12,493 nt of DNA from Hyphomicrobiaceae bacterium (GTDB lineage: Bacteria > Pseudomonadota > Alphaproteobacteria > Rhizobiales > Hyphomicrobiaceae), in the NCBI GenBank assembly GCA_017353825.1, contig JAFMSC010000076.1, forward strand, positions 1 to 12,493, written 5' to 3'. The first letter of the stretch is position 1; each line of letters starts with the position of its first letter. Below, one piece after another: positions 1 to 7,352 of this stretch. The position numbers were made by a program, and so were the translations under genes. The notes beneath the pieces are model-generated. The model did no database searches. It had not been told where the DNA came from and worked only from the letters and a program-made list of their open reading frames with translations.

Positions 1-198
1 TCCGGCGGGCGCATCGGCGCCGTCACCTCCGGCGGCTTCGGCCCCAGCGTCAACGCCCCCATAGCCATGGGCTACGTCGAGGCGCGCTGCGCCGAGCCGG
101 GCACCCGCGTCGACCTTATGGTCCGTGGCAAGACCATGAGCGCGAGCGTCGTGCCATTGCCGTTCGTTCCGCATCGCTATGCAGGAGGCCCCGCATGA
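1..198 (+). CDS. gcvT: Aminomethyltransferase (glycine cleavage T-protein), C-terminal fragment
   Basis: This is the last 65 codons of the T-protein; the gene enters from the left edge. GcvT takes the aminomethyl group from the lipoyl arm of GcvH, releases ammonia and passes the one-carbon unit to tetrahydrofolate in the cytoplasm. The fragment has the typical C-terminal barrel of the family: VTSGGFGPSV at residues 8-17, APIAMGYV at 19-26, then a GT...VRGK stretch and the near-terminal LPFVPHRY that ends most GcvT proteins. After it comes a short AGGPA tail. Its TGA (196-198) overlaps the gcvH start as ATGA, so the two are translated from one mRNA and probably coupled. Identification is firm from motif and neighbours; the start, catalytic residues and any upstream glycine riboswitch lie outside the window. 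Confidence 0.95.
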   Translation, partial: SGGRIGAVTSGGFGPSVNAPIAMGYVEARCAEPGTRVDLMVRGKTMSASVVPLPFVPHRYAGGPA

Positions 199-566
199 CC
201 ACCGAGCGCTTCACCAGTGATCACGAGTGGATCCGCGTCGAGAACGGCATCGGCACCGTCGGCATCACGAACCACGCCCAGACGCAGCTAGGCGACGTGG
301 TGTTCGTTGAGTTGCCGGAGGTCGGTCGCAAGGCCGCCAAGGGCGAGGCCGTGGCCGTGGTGGAGAGCGTCAAGGCGGCGAGCGATGTTTACGCCCCCGT
401 TGCCGGCGAAGTCACGGAGGGCAATGCCGCGCTGGTGAACCAGCCGGCCCTCGTCAACGAGGACGCCGAGGGTAAGGCTTGGTTCTTCAAGCTCAGGATC
501 GCCGACCCGGCCGAACTCGATGCCCTGATGGACCGCGCCGCCTACGAGGCGTTGGTCAAGGACTGA
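195..566 (+). CDS. gcvH: Glycine cleavage system H-protein (lipoyl carrier)
   Basis: GcvH is the small lipoylated shuttle that carries the aminomethyl group from the P-protein to the T-protein and is reoxidised by the L-protein (dihydrolipoyl dehydrogenase). The product is 123 residues, normal for the family. The lipoylation motif VVESVKAASDVYAPVAGEV spans about 55-73, with Lys60 as the attachment site. The N-terminal FTSDHEWIRVENG and GITNHAQTQLGDVVFVELPEVG (23-44) are also characteristic. A full Shine-Dalgarno AGGAGG at 183-188, inside the end of gcvT, lies 6 bases before the ATG and fixes the start. The OsmC-family gene follows after 19 bases. No dihydrolipoyl dehydrogenase gene is seen here, so the operon must share an L-protein encoded elsewhere. 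The function is certain from motif and context. Confidence 0.98.
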   Translation: MTTERFTSDHEWIRVENGIGTVGITNHAQTQLGDVVFVELPEVGRKAAKGEAVAVVESVKAASDVYAPVAGEVTEGNAALVNQPALVNEDAEGKAWFFKLRIADPAELDALMDRAAYEALVKD

Positions 567-585
567 GCGTGACGGAGAAAGAGCC

Positions 586-1056
586 ATGGCCCATGAATAT
601 GCCGCGACGGTGTCGTGGAAGCGCGGCTCGGACGAGCCCTTCATTGATAACAAGTACAGCCGCGGCCACAGCTGGGTCTTCGACGGCGGCGTGACCGTGC
701 CGGCCTCGTCCTCGCCGCTGTCGGTGCGCCTGCCGTTCTCTCGTGCCGACGCCGTCGATCCTGAAGAAGCGCTGGTGGCGGCGCTGTCGAGCTGCCACAT
801 GCTTACGTTCCTCTACCTCGCCGCCAAGCAGGGCTTCGTGATCGACACCTATGACGATGAACCCGTCGGCATCATGACCAAGAATGCCCGCGGCAAGCTC
901 TTCATGTCGAGGGTGACGCTGCGCCCGCGCATCGCCTTCTCCGGCCCCAAGCATCCAAACCCCGCTGAGCTCGCCCAGCTCCACCACCACGCCCACGAGG
1001 AGTGCTACATCGCCAACTCTGTACTGACCGAGGTGACGATCGAGACCCCGCATTAA
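586..1056 (+). CDS. OsmC/Ohr-family thiol peroxidase inside the gcv operon
   Basis: A 156-residue OsmC-fold protein. Members reduce organic hydroperoxides with a pair of cysteines. Both are present in canonical settings: Cys70 in EALVAALSSCHM on the central helix, and Cys140 in AHEECYIANSV near the C-terminus. The length fits the usual 140-160. The N-terminal part (EYAATVSWKRG) and the DPEEALVAAL segment are typical of the OsmC-like branch; it is less like classical Ohr, and no Ohr-type regulator is nearby. A GGAG at 574-577, 8 bases before the ATG, supports the start. The gene lies 19 bases after gcvH and on the same strand as the rest of the gcv operon. Since Ohr/OsmC enzymes are known to be regenerated by lipoylated proteins, the link to gcvH suggests lipoyl-GcvH as electron donor, but that is inference. 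Substrate unknown. Confidence 0.9.
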   Translation: MAHEYAATVSWKRGSDEPFIDNKYSRGHSWVFDGGVTVPASSSPLSVRLPFSRADAVDPEEALVAALSSCHMLTFLYLAAKQGFVIDTYDDEPVGIMTKNARGKLFMSRVTLRPRIAFSGPKHPNPAELAQLHHHAHEECYIANSVLTEVTIETPH

Positions 1057-1091
1057 GCCATGCGAGGTCCGTACGAGGCTATCCGAGATGC

Positions 1092-1193
1092 ATGTGCTTC
1101 GACGCCGACTTTGTGGCTCTGGAGCAGCTCAAGCCGGCCGCGGAAATGACGGCCGATCGTAACTCGCTGACACGGAAATTGGCGGAGCCCTGA
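1092..1193 (+). CDS. Possible 33-residue small ORF abutting gcvPA
   Basis: An ATG-started frame of 33 codons fills most of the gap between the OsmC gene and gcvPA. Its TGA (1191-1193) touches the gcvPA ATG, and it is in the same frame as gcvPA. By my count 26 of 33 codons end in G or C, coding-like for this DNA, and the residues are mixed and acidic/amphipathic (starts MCFDADF, ends RKLAEP) with no signal peptide or membrane segment. Against it, no good Shine-Dalgarno precedes the ATG (only GAGG at 1075-1078, too far) and I recognise no family. It could be a translated leader coupled to gcvPA, a remnant of an N-terminal extension cut by the stop, or chance. Confidence 0.25.
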   Translation: MCFDADFVALEQLKPAAEMTADRNSLTRKLAEP

Positions 1194-2549
1194 ATGCGCT
1201 ACCTCCCCCTCACCGATACCGACCGCAAGGCCATGTTGAGAAGGATCGGCGTGACCGACATCGATACACTGTTTGCGGACATACCACGCGACAAGCGTCT
1301 CAACGGGCGTCTCAACGGGCGCCTCGCCCTGCCCAAGGCTCAGGGCGAGATGGAGGTGGAGCGAGCGCTGAGCCGGCTGGCCGCACGCAATGTCCCTGCG
1401 GGCTCGGTGCCGTTCTTCGTCGGCGCCGGCGCTTACAAGCATCACGTGCCTGCCACGGTTGACCACCTCATGCAGCGCTCCGAGTTCCTCACTTCCTACA
1501 CGCCCTACCAGCCCGAGATCGCCCAGGGCACGCTCCAATACCTCTACGAGTTCCAGACCCAGGTGGCGGCGCTGACAGCCATGGAGGTGGCCAACGCCTC
1601 CATGTACGACGGCTCCACCGCCTGCGCCGAGGCCGTCAGCATGGCGATGCGCATCACCCGCCGCAGGCGCGCGGTGTTGGCCGGCAACCTGCACCCCCAT
1701 TACCGCGAGACGGTGGAGACGCTGTGCCGGCTCTCCGGGCACGAGATCGTCGCTCTACCGCCGGCGCCACGCGGCACCGAGGACTTGGCGGCCTATATCG
1801 ACAGCAACGTGGCGTGCGTGGTGGTGCAGACGCCCGACTTCTACGGCCACCTGCGCGATATCACCGCGCTGGCTGAGAAGGCCCATGCCGCCGGCGCCTT
1901 GCTGATCGCAGTGTTCACCGAGGCCGTGTCGCTGGGCCTGGTCGAGCCGCCCGGCGCCATGGGTGCCGACATCGTGGCGGGTGAGGGCCAGTCCATTGGG
2001 AACGCGCTGTCCTTCGGCGGCCCCTACGTCGGCCTGCTCGCCACCCGTCACAAGCACGTGCGCCAGATGCCAGGCCGCCTGTGCGGCGAGACCGTGGACC
2101 AGGACGGCCGCCGCGGCTTTGTGCTTACTCTGTCGGCGCGCGAGCAGCACATCCGCCGCGAAAAGGCCACCTCCAACATCTGCACCAACTCGGGCCTGTG
2201 CGCACTAGCCTTCACCATCCACATGACGCTGCTCGGCGAGGCCGGCCTCAAGCGACTGGCGCGCATCAATCACGCCAACGCCGTACAACTGGCCGACAGT
2301 CTGGGCGAGGTGCCGCGCGTGGAGGTGCTCAACCAGGCGTTCTTCAACGAGTTCACCATCCGCGTGCCAGGCGATGCGGCAGAGATCATCGAGAAGCTGG
2401 CCGCCAAGGGCGTGCTCGGCGGCGTGCCGGTCTCGCGCCTGGAACCGGATCGGCCGGAGCTCGGCGACCTGATCGTGGTGGCCTCCACCGAGGTCAACAC
2501 CGACGACGACCGCGCTGCCTATGTGTGCGCGCTGAGGGAGGTTGTGTAA
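1194..2549 (+). CDS. gcvPA: Glycine dehydrogenase (decarboxylating) subunit 1 (P-protein N-terminal half)
   Basis: Subunit 1 of the two-subunit P-protein, which decarboxylates glycine with PLP and loads the remaining aminomethyl group on lipoyl-GcvH. The 451 residues match the family length. Recognisable segments are the N-terminal MRYLPLTDTDRKAML, FVGAGAYKHHVPATVDHL (75-92), YTPYQPEIAQGTLQ (102-115) and ANASMYDGSTACAEA (134-147). The PLP-binding lysine is on the partner subunit, as expected. The start is supported by GGAG at 1184-1187, 6 bases upstream, and an in-frame TGA just before the ATG. An oddity is a 12-bp tandem duplication that makes LNGR appear twice at residues 36-43, in the N-terminal region just before the conserved core. 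The stop overlaps gcvPB as TAATG, consistent with equal production of both subunits. Confidence 0.97.
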   Translation: MRYLPLTDTDRKAMLRRIGVTDIDTLFADIPRDKRLNGRLNGRLALPKAQGEMEVERALSRLAARNVPAGSVPFFVGAGAYKHHVPATVDHLMQRSEFLTSYTPYQPEIAQGTLQYLYEFQTQVAALTAMEVANASMYDGSTACAEAVSMAMRITRRRRAVLAGNLHPHYRETVETLCRLSGHEIVALPPAPRGTEDLAAYIDSNVACVVVQTPDFYGHLRDITALAEKAHAAGALLIAVFTEAVSLGLVEPPGAMGADIVAGEGQSIGNALSFGGPYVGLLATRHKHVRQMPGRLCGETVDQDGRRGFVLTLSAREQHIRREKATSNICTNSGLCALAFTIHMTLLGEAGLKRLARINHANAVQLADSLGEVPRVEVLNQAFFNEFTIRVPGDAAEIIEKLAAKGVLGGVPVSRLEPDRPELGDLIVVASTEVNTDDDRAAYVCALREVV

Positions 2550-4120
2550 TGCTGGACCACCCTGTCGCTTCACCCACGCCTTCCGCCGGGACTGCCGGCA
2601 CCGAGCCCCAGACCTTTACCGGCAACCGCGGGCTCGCCATTGAGGAGATGCTGATCTTCGAAATCGGCCGCGACGATACCACCGGCGTCGACTTGCCGGA
2701 GCCTCCGCGGGTCGTCTCCCGCCTCGGCAAGCTGGAGCGGGCGGCGCCGATCGGGCTACCCGGGCTGTCGGAGCCGGAGGCCGTGCGCCACTACGTGCGG
2801 CTCAGCCAGAAGAACTACGGCATCGACACTGGCATCTTCCCGCTCGGCTCCTGCACCATGAAACACAACCCGCGCCTCAACGAGCGGATGGCGCGGCTCC
2901 CCGGCTTCGGCGACATCCACCCGCTGCAGCCGCTCTCCACCGTAGCCGGCGCCGTCGCCCTCATTGCGGAGCTGTCACGCTGGCTCTCCGAGCTCACCGG
3001 CATGCCCGCTATCGCCATGACGCCCAAGGCCGGCGCGCATGGGGAGCTCACCGGCCTGATGGCAATCAAGGCGGCGCTGGGGGCACGCGGCGAGAGGCGA
3101 TCGGTCGTGCTGGTCCCGGAGCCGGCCCACGGCACCAACCCAGCCACCGCGGCGCTGCTCGGCTACCGCGTCGAGGCCTTGCCGGCGCGCGCCGACGGCA
3201 GCGTGGACGTTGAGGAAGTACGCAAGCGCCTCTCGCCCGACGTCGCCGCCCTGATGCTCACCAACCCCAACACCTGCGGCCTGTTTGAGCGCGACGTGGT
3301 GGCCATCGCCGAGGCGGTACACGCGGCAGGCGCCTACTTCTACGCCGACGGCGCCAACTTCAACGCCATCGTCGGCAAGGTTCGCCCCGGCGACCTCGGC
3401 GTCGATGCCATGCACATCAACCTGCACAAGACCTTCTCGACGCCCCACGGCGGCGGCGGTCCCGGCGCCGGTCCGGTCGCCCTGTCCGCGTCGCTAGCTC
3501 CGTTCATGCCCGTGCCCTACGTGATGGGGTCGGACGCTGTGGGTCTGCCATCGCATTACAGGGAACATCCAGGACCCGGCAGCCAATCCTTAGGTCGTAT
3601 CTGCGCCTTCCATGGACAGATGGGCATGTTCGTGCGGGCGCTGGCCTACATGCTATCTCACGGCGTCGATGGCATGCGCCAGGCCAGCGAGGATGCGGTG
3701 CTCAACGCCAACTACATCCGCGCCTCGCTGTCCGACCTGATGTCACCCGCGTTCGGCGAGCGACCGTGCATGCACGAGGCACTGTTCGACGATAGCTGGC
3801 TGGAGGGCACGGGGATCACCACGCTCGACTTCGCCAAGGCCATGACCGACGAGGGCTTCCACCCCATGACCGTGTACTTCCCGCTGGTCGTGCACGGCGC
3901 GATGCTGATCGAGCCAACGGAATCGGAGTCCAAGCAGAGCCTCGACCAGTTCATCGCTTCGCTGCGCGGCCTCGCGAAGGCTGCCAAGTCGGGCGATGTG
4001 GCCCGCTTTAAGGACGCCCCGCACTTGGCTCCGCGTCGGCGTCTCGACGAGACCAAGGCCGCGCGCGAGCCGCGGCTGCGCTGGACGCCGTCAGGCCCCC
4101 ACCGGCAGGCGGCAGAATAG
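2549..4120 (+). CDS. gcvPB: Glycine dehydrogenase (decarboxylating) subunit 2 (P-protein C-terminal half)
   Basis: The PLP-carrying subunit of the split P-protein, 523 residues. The Schiff-base lysine is Lys294 in HINLHKTFSTPHGGGGPGAG, followed by the glycine-rich loop of the family. Other landmarks are GIFPLGSCTMKHNPR (95-109), PKAGAHGELTGL (159-170), PAHGTNPATAA (192-202) and TNPNTCGLFE (238-247). The C-terminal DETKAAREPRLRW is also conserved. The frame stays open for some 470 bases to the left over gcvPA, but the true start is the ATG at 2549: it makes the TAATG overlap with gcvPA and has AGGGAGG (2535-2541) 7 bases before it. With gcvT, gcvH and gcvPA it makes up the complete set of operon-encoded cleavage proteins. 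The complex degrades glycine to CO2, NH3 and methylene-THF. It is the last gene before a 122-base gap. Confidence 0.97.
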   Translation: MLDHPVASPTPSAGTAGTEPQTFTGNRGLAIEEMLIFEIGRDDTTGVDLPEPPRVVSRLGKLERAAPIGLPGLSEPEAVRHYVRLSQKNYGIDTGIFPLGSCTMKHNPRLNERMARLPGFGDIHPLQPLSTVAGAVALIAELSRWLSELTGMPAIAMTPKAGAHGELTGLMAIKAALGARGERRSVVLVPEPAHGTNPATAALLGYRVEALPARADGSVDVEEVRKRLSPDVAALMLTNPNTCGLFERDVVAIAEAVHAAGAYFYADGANFNAIVGKVRPGDLGVDAMHINLHKTFSTPHGGGGPGAGPVALSASLAPFMPVPYVMGSDAVGLPSHYREHPGPGSQSLGRICAFHGQMGMFVRALAYMLSHGVDGMRQASEDAVLNANYIRASLSDLMSPAFGERPCMHEALFDDSWLEGTGITTLDFAKAMTDEGFHPMTVYFPLVVHGAMLIEPTESESKQSLDQFIASLRGLAKAAKSGDVARFKDAPHLAPRRRLDETKAAREPRLRWTPSGPHRQAAE

Positions 4121-4136
4121 GCCTGCTCGCGTCCAG

Positions 4137-4161
4137 GGCGTCCTCACGCCGATTTGCGGCG
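4137..4161 (+). terminator. Weak hairpin(s) after gcvPB
   Basis: Seventeen bases past the gcvPB stop, GGCGT (4137-4141) can pair with ACGCC (4146-4150) round a 4-base loop. An overlapping alternative pairs CGCCG (4147-4151) with CGGCG (4157-4161). The two share bases and cannot form together. No U-run follows, so a classical Rho-independent terminator is not supported. It may mark the operon end or stabilise the 3' end. The rest of the 122-base gap to the next gene shows no clear promoter. Confidence 0.25.
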
Positions 4162-4242
4162 CCTGTGAGCTTGGCGTCGCCCGCGGGCGGCGGGCAGCGT
4201 GTTATGGCTGCAGCGTACCTACAAGCATGGAGTGAACGAGCC

Positions 4243-5256
4243 ATGGGCCTTCTCGTCAACGGCGTTTGGCAGGACAAGTGGTACGATACCAAGGCCACCG
4301 GTGGCCGATTCGTGCGGACGAACGCGCAGTTCCGTAATTGGGTCACGCCCGACGGTGCGCCTGGCCCCTCGGGCGAAGGCGGCTTCAAGGCCGAACCCGG
4401 CCGCTATCATCTCTACGTGTCGCTCGCCTGTCCGTGGGCCAGCCGGACGCTGATCTTTCGCGCGCTCAAGGGCCTCGAGGGCATGATCGACCTGTCAATA
4501 ACGCACTGGCTGATGGCGGCGAACGGCTGGACCTTCGCGCCCGGCGAGGGCGTGGTGCCCGACATCGTCAACGGCGTCTCCTACCTGCACCAACTCTACA
4601 CGAAGGCCGACCCGGCCTACAGCGGGCGGGCCACCGTGCCCGTCCTGTGGGACAAACAGCGCGCCATGATCGTCAATAACGAGTCGAGCGAGATTATCCG
4701 CATGCTCAACTCGGCCTTCGACGGCGTCGGCGCAAGTCCCGGGGACTACTACCCCGCGCCACTGCGCACCGAGATCGATGCGGTCAACGCGCGCGTCTAT
4801 GACACGCTCAACAACGGCGTCTACAAGGCCGGCTTCGCCACCACGCAGGAGGCCTACGAGGCCGCCGTCATCCCGTTGTTCGAGACGCTCGACTGGCTGG
4901 AGCAGCGCCTCCAGGGGCGACGCTTTCTCATGGGTCCCGAGCCCACCGAGGCTGACTGGCGCCTCTTCACCACGCTGATCCGGTTCGATCCGGTCTATGT
5001 CGGCCACTTCAAGTGCAATGTCCGCCGGCTCGTGGACTACCCCGCCCTGTTCGCCTACACGCGCGACCTCTACCAGTGGCCGGGCGTGCGCGGCACGGTG
5101 AACTTCACCCACATCAAGCGCCACTACTACATGAGCCACACCAACCTGAACCCCACCGGCATCGTGCCGGTCGGTCCGGCGATCGATTTCGACGCGCCGG
5201 CGCGCATCACGCCCTCATCGACGCGACCAGTCCCTGACCCCGAACCCCGGCTTTGA
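4243..5256 (+). CDS. yqjG: Glutathionyl-hydroquinone reductase (Xi-class GST; YqjG/PcpF/ECM4 family)
   Basis: These cytoplasmic enzymes use glutathione to reduce glutathionyl-(hydro)quinone conjugates, returning the hydroquinone and GSSG, and so rescue stray quinone adducts. The protein is 337 residues, close to the usual 320-330. It begins MGLLVNGVWQDKWYDT, as the family does. The catalytic cysteine is Cys63 in YVSLACPWASRTL (the CPWA motif), the glutathione-contacting segment NNESSEIIRML follows in the thioredoxin-like domain, and an all-alpha GST C-domain fills the second half. The ending NLNPTGIVPVGP is typical. The frame is open from 4165, but the 26 extra residues are unlike the family, and GGAG at 4229-4232, 10 bases before the ATG, supports 4243. 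It is probably a separate unit from the gcv operon. Its link to neighbouring aromatic metabolism, if any, is not shown. Confidence 0.94.
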   Translation: MGLLVNGVWQDKWYDTKATGGRFVRTNAQFRNWVTPDGAPGPSGEGGFKAEPGRYHLYVSLACPWASRTLIFRALKGLEGMIDLSITHWLMAANGWTFAPGEGVVPDIVNGVSYLHQLYTKADPAYSGRATVPVLWDKQRAMIVNNESSEIIRMLNSAFDGVGASPGDYYPAPLRTEIDAVNARVYDTLNNGVYKAGFATTQEAYEAAVIPLFETLDWLEQRLQGRRFLMGPEPTEADWRLFTTLIRFDPVYVGHFKCNVRRLVDYPALFAYTRDLYQWPGVRGTVNFTHIKRHYYMSHTNLNPTGIVPVGPAIDFDAPARITPSSTRPVPDPEPRL

Positions 5257-5305
5257 GCACGGGCAAGGCTATCCCTCCGCGAGCGGGCGTGGATTGCTGA
5301 GGTCT

Positions 5306-5331
5306 CGGAGCGCAGTGTTCCTCGCGTTCCG
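5306..5331 (+). terminator. Hairpin downstream of the hydroquinone reductase gene
   Basis: CGGAGCGC (5306-5313) pairs with GCGTTCCG (5324-5331) through 8 bp including one G-U, around a 10-base loop, 50 bases after the stop codon. No T-run follows, so it is only a possible terminator or 3'-end stabiliser. It lies upstream of the next gene's promoter-like sequence, which fits the end of one transcript and start of another. Confidence 0.3.
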
Positions 5332-5368
5332 GTCGTAACGCTTCGCCTGGTGATGGGCACTCGGCCTC

Positions 5369-5398
5369 TTGCCAATAGGTCAGTGTTGCTGACATAAT
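5369..5398 (+). promoter_or_regulatory. Sigma70-like promoter of the aminotransferase gene
   Basis: TTGCCA (5369-5374) and CATAAT (5393-5398) are separated by 18 bases, matching the -35 and -10 consensus at 5/6 and 5/6. Transcription would start near 5405 and leave a short leader of about 17 bases containing GGAAG before the ATG at 5422. An inverted repeat GTCAG-TGTTG-CTGAC (5379-5393) lies in the spacer and touches the -10, so a repressor could act here. Confidence 0.5.
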
Positions 5399-5421
5399 CG
5401 GCTTCGGGGAAGGCTGGAGCC

Positions 5422-6645
5422 ATGACAGTGAACGAACCAGCGCAGGCGAGCGCCTGGGAGCCGCGCTATGCACGCCGCGCCAAGCGAATGGCAGCTTCCG
5501 AGATCCGCGAGCTGCTCAAGGTGGTGGACCAGCCCGGTGTGCTCTCGTTCGCTGGCGGCATCCCTGACCCGGCGCTGTTCCCGGTCGAAGAGGCCAAGGC
5601 CGCCTACGCTGCTGTGCTCGGCGCATCGAGCGGCGCCCTGCAGTACTCGGTGAGCGAGGGCTACCAGCCGCTGCGCCACTGGATTGCCGCGCACATGGAC
5701 ACCCTGGGCGTGCGCTGCGATGCCCACAACATTGTCATCACCTGCGGCTCCCAGCAGGCCTTGGAGTTCCTGGGCCGGCTGCTGCTCTCGCCGGGCGATA
5801 CCGCCCTTGTCACGGCGCCAACCTATCTCGGCGCTCTACAGGCCTTCTCGGGCTCGGAGCCGCGCTACGACGAGCTGCACCCTGAGAACAGCAACCGCAC
5901 GCCCGCCTCCTATGCCGACGCAGCCCGCAGCGCGGGCGGCGACGTGAAGTTGGCCTACGTGGTGCCGAGCTTTGCCAATCCGACGGGCGCGACCCTCTCC
6001 CTTGGCGCGCGCGAGCGCCTGCTCGATCTGGCCGGCGAGCTTGATATTCCCATTATCGAGGATGCGGCCTACGCCATGCTGCGCTTCGCGGGCGAGCCGC
6101 TGCCGTCCCTGATGGCGCTGGAGATTGCTCGCCGCGGGGGCATCGAGCACTCACGGGTTGTCTACTGCGGGACCTTCTCCAAGGTGCTGGCACCCGGCCT
6201 GCGCGTCGGCTGGATCGCGGGTTGCAAGGCCCTGGTGCGGCGTTTGGTGCTCATCAAGCAGGCCTCCGATCTCAACAGCGCCACCATCAATCAGATGGTC
6301 ATGCACCGCCTGGCCGAGGCCGCATTCGACGCCCAAGCGGATCGCGCCCGCGCGCACTACCGGCGTCGCCGCGACTGGCTGCTCGCCGCGCTGCAGCGGC
6401 ATATGCCGGCGGGCGTGACATGGACCCGCCCCGCAGGCGGCCTGTTTGCGTGGGTGACGCTGCCCAAGGGCATCGACGCCGCCACTCTGCTGCAGCGCTC
6501 GCTCAGGGAGGCCGGCGTGGCGTTCGTGCCCGGCGGGGCCTTCTTCTTCGACGGCCGCGGGCACAACACATTGCGCTTGAGCTACTCGCTGCCCGACGAA
6601 GCTGAGATCGAGCGCGGCATTGCGAGCCTCGCAAGGCTGCTCTAA
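5422..6645 (+). CDS. PLP-dependent aminotransferase, class I/II (fold type I, 2-aminoadipate aminotransferase-like)
   Basis: A 407-residue fold-type I aminotransferase that moves an amino group between an amino acid and a 2-oxo acid with PLP. The Schiff-base lysine is Lys254 in YCGTFSKVLAPGLRVGW. Asn186 in the FANPTGATLS motif and Asp214 in IIEDAAYAML contact the cofactor, and Arg385 in NTLRLSYSLP binds the substrate carboxylate. The N-terminal LSFAGGIPDPALFP and LQYSVSEGYQPLRHWIA fit the LysN/MocR-domain-like group that includes 2-aminoadipate, aromatic and branched-chain aminotransferases; the exact substrate cannot be read from sequence. No helix-turn-helix domain is fused at the N-terminus, so it is an enzyme and not a MocR regulator. 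GGAAG and TGGAG just before the ATG give a ribosome site. It has its own promoter-like sequence and 107 bases separate it from the next gene. Confidence 0.93.
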   Translation: MTVNEPAQASAWEPRYARRAKRMAASEIRELLKVVDQPGVLSFAGGIPDPALFPVEEAKAAYAAVLGASSGALQYSVSEGYQPLRHWIAAHMDTLGVRCDAHNIVITCGSQQALEFLGRLLLSPGDTALVTAPTYLGALQAFSGSEPRYDELHPENSNRTPASYADAARSAGGDVKLAYVVPSFANPTGATLSLGARERLLDLAGELDIPIIEDAAYAMLRFAGEPLPSLMALEIARRGGIEHSRVVYCGTFSKVLAPGLRVGWIAGCKALVRRLVLIKQASDLNSATINQMVMHRLAEAAFDAQADRARAHYRRRRDWLLAALQRHMPAGVTWTRPAGGLFAWVTLPKGIDAATLLQRSLREAGVAFVPGGAFFFDGRGHNTLRLSYSLPDEAEIERGIASLARLL

Positions 6646-6752
6646 GGCGCGGTGGCACGCGGCGACACCCGATCGGTCCGGGCGCTATGGTGCATCGAGC
6701 CGGCGGGAGTGGGATACGATCTGGCGATCCTAGACACGCGGAGAGGAACAAG

Positions 6753-7352
6753 ATGGACGACGAGACCCTCGACCGGCTGGCGATCCGGACGCTTGTGGAG
6801 AATTGGGTCGTGTGGCGCGACGCTGGCGACTGGGACCGCTTCCGCACCGTCTGGCACGACGACGCCGTGATGACAGCGACCTGGTTCCAGGGCACAGCCG
6901 ACGAGTTCATCGCCGCCAGTCGTGCCGGCTTCGACAAGGGCGTCAGCATCCTGCATTTCCTCGGGGGCCATTCGGCGGACCTTGAGGGCAACCGCGCTAT
7001 CGCACAGACCAAGATGACGATCTCTCAGCGCGCCGTCGTTCACGACGTGCTCGTGGACGTGGTCTGCACGGGCCGATTTTATGACTTCCTGGAGAAGCGC
7101 AACGGGCGCTGGGGCCTGGTGCTGCGTCGGCTGTTCTACGAGAAGGACCGCATGGACCCGGTCGATCCGGCGGCAAAGCTGACGCTGGACAAGGCCATAT
7201 TGGAACGCTTTCCCGTGGGATATCGCCACCTCGCATATCTGCAGACCCAGATCGGCTTCACGGTGAAGACGGATATGCCCGGCCTGAAGGGCCCCGAGGC
7301 TGAGGCGCTATACGCCAAGGGCCAGGCGTGGCTGCAAGGCGAGCCCCTATGA
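6753..7352 (+). CDS. SnoaL-like / NTF2-fold family protein
   Basis: A 199-residue protein of the SnoaL-like (NTF2 superfamily) cone fold. Typical marks are the N-terminal helix LAIRTLVENWVVWRDAGDWDRFRTVWHDDA (9-38) and the later GRFYDFLEKRNGRWGLVLRRLFYEKDRMDPVDP (107-139), where the sheet forms a small ligand cavity. Related proteins are dehydratases, isomerases or ring-hydroxylating dioxygenase small subunits; many are uncharacterised, so no reaction is assigned. The family's His/Asp pairs may be among Asp23, Asp36, Asp37 and His73, which is inference. The frame is open from 6687, but GAGAGGA (6741-6747) places the start at 6753 and the N-terminus then agrees with the family. The stop overlaps a 36-codon ORF as ATGA. 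Catabolic genes lie convergently downstream, but nothing shows they act together. Confidence 0.85.
   Translation: MDDETLDRLAIRTLVENWVVWRDAGDWDRFRTVWHDDAVMTATWFQGTADEFIAASRAGFDKGVSILHFLGGHSADLEGNRAIAQTKMTISQRAVVHDVLVDVVCTGRFYDFLEKRNGRWGLVLRRLFYEKDRMDPVDPAAKLTLDKAILERFPVGYRHLAYLQTQIGFTVKTDMPGLKGPEAEALYAKGQAWLQGEPL

Noticed and set aside
1057..1193. Glycine riboswitch before gcvPA
   Set aside because: The gap is short, within the operon, and shows none of the tandem aptamer features I would expect; a riboswitch, if any, would lie upstream of gcvT outside the window.
1191..1196. TGA before gcvPA as a selenocysteine or readthrough codon
   Set aside because: gcvPA has its own ATG and ribosome site, the family starts there, and no selenocysteine element is evident after the TGA.
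2081..2548. In-frame leftward extension of gcvPB over the end of gcvPA
   Set aside because: The extension overlaps a well-conserved gcvPA coding region and reads as low-complexity Arg/His/Pro-rich sequence; the ATG at 2549 has a ribosome site and the TAATG overlap.
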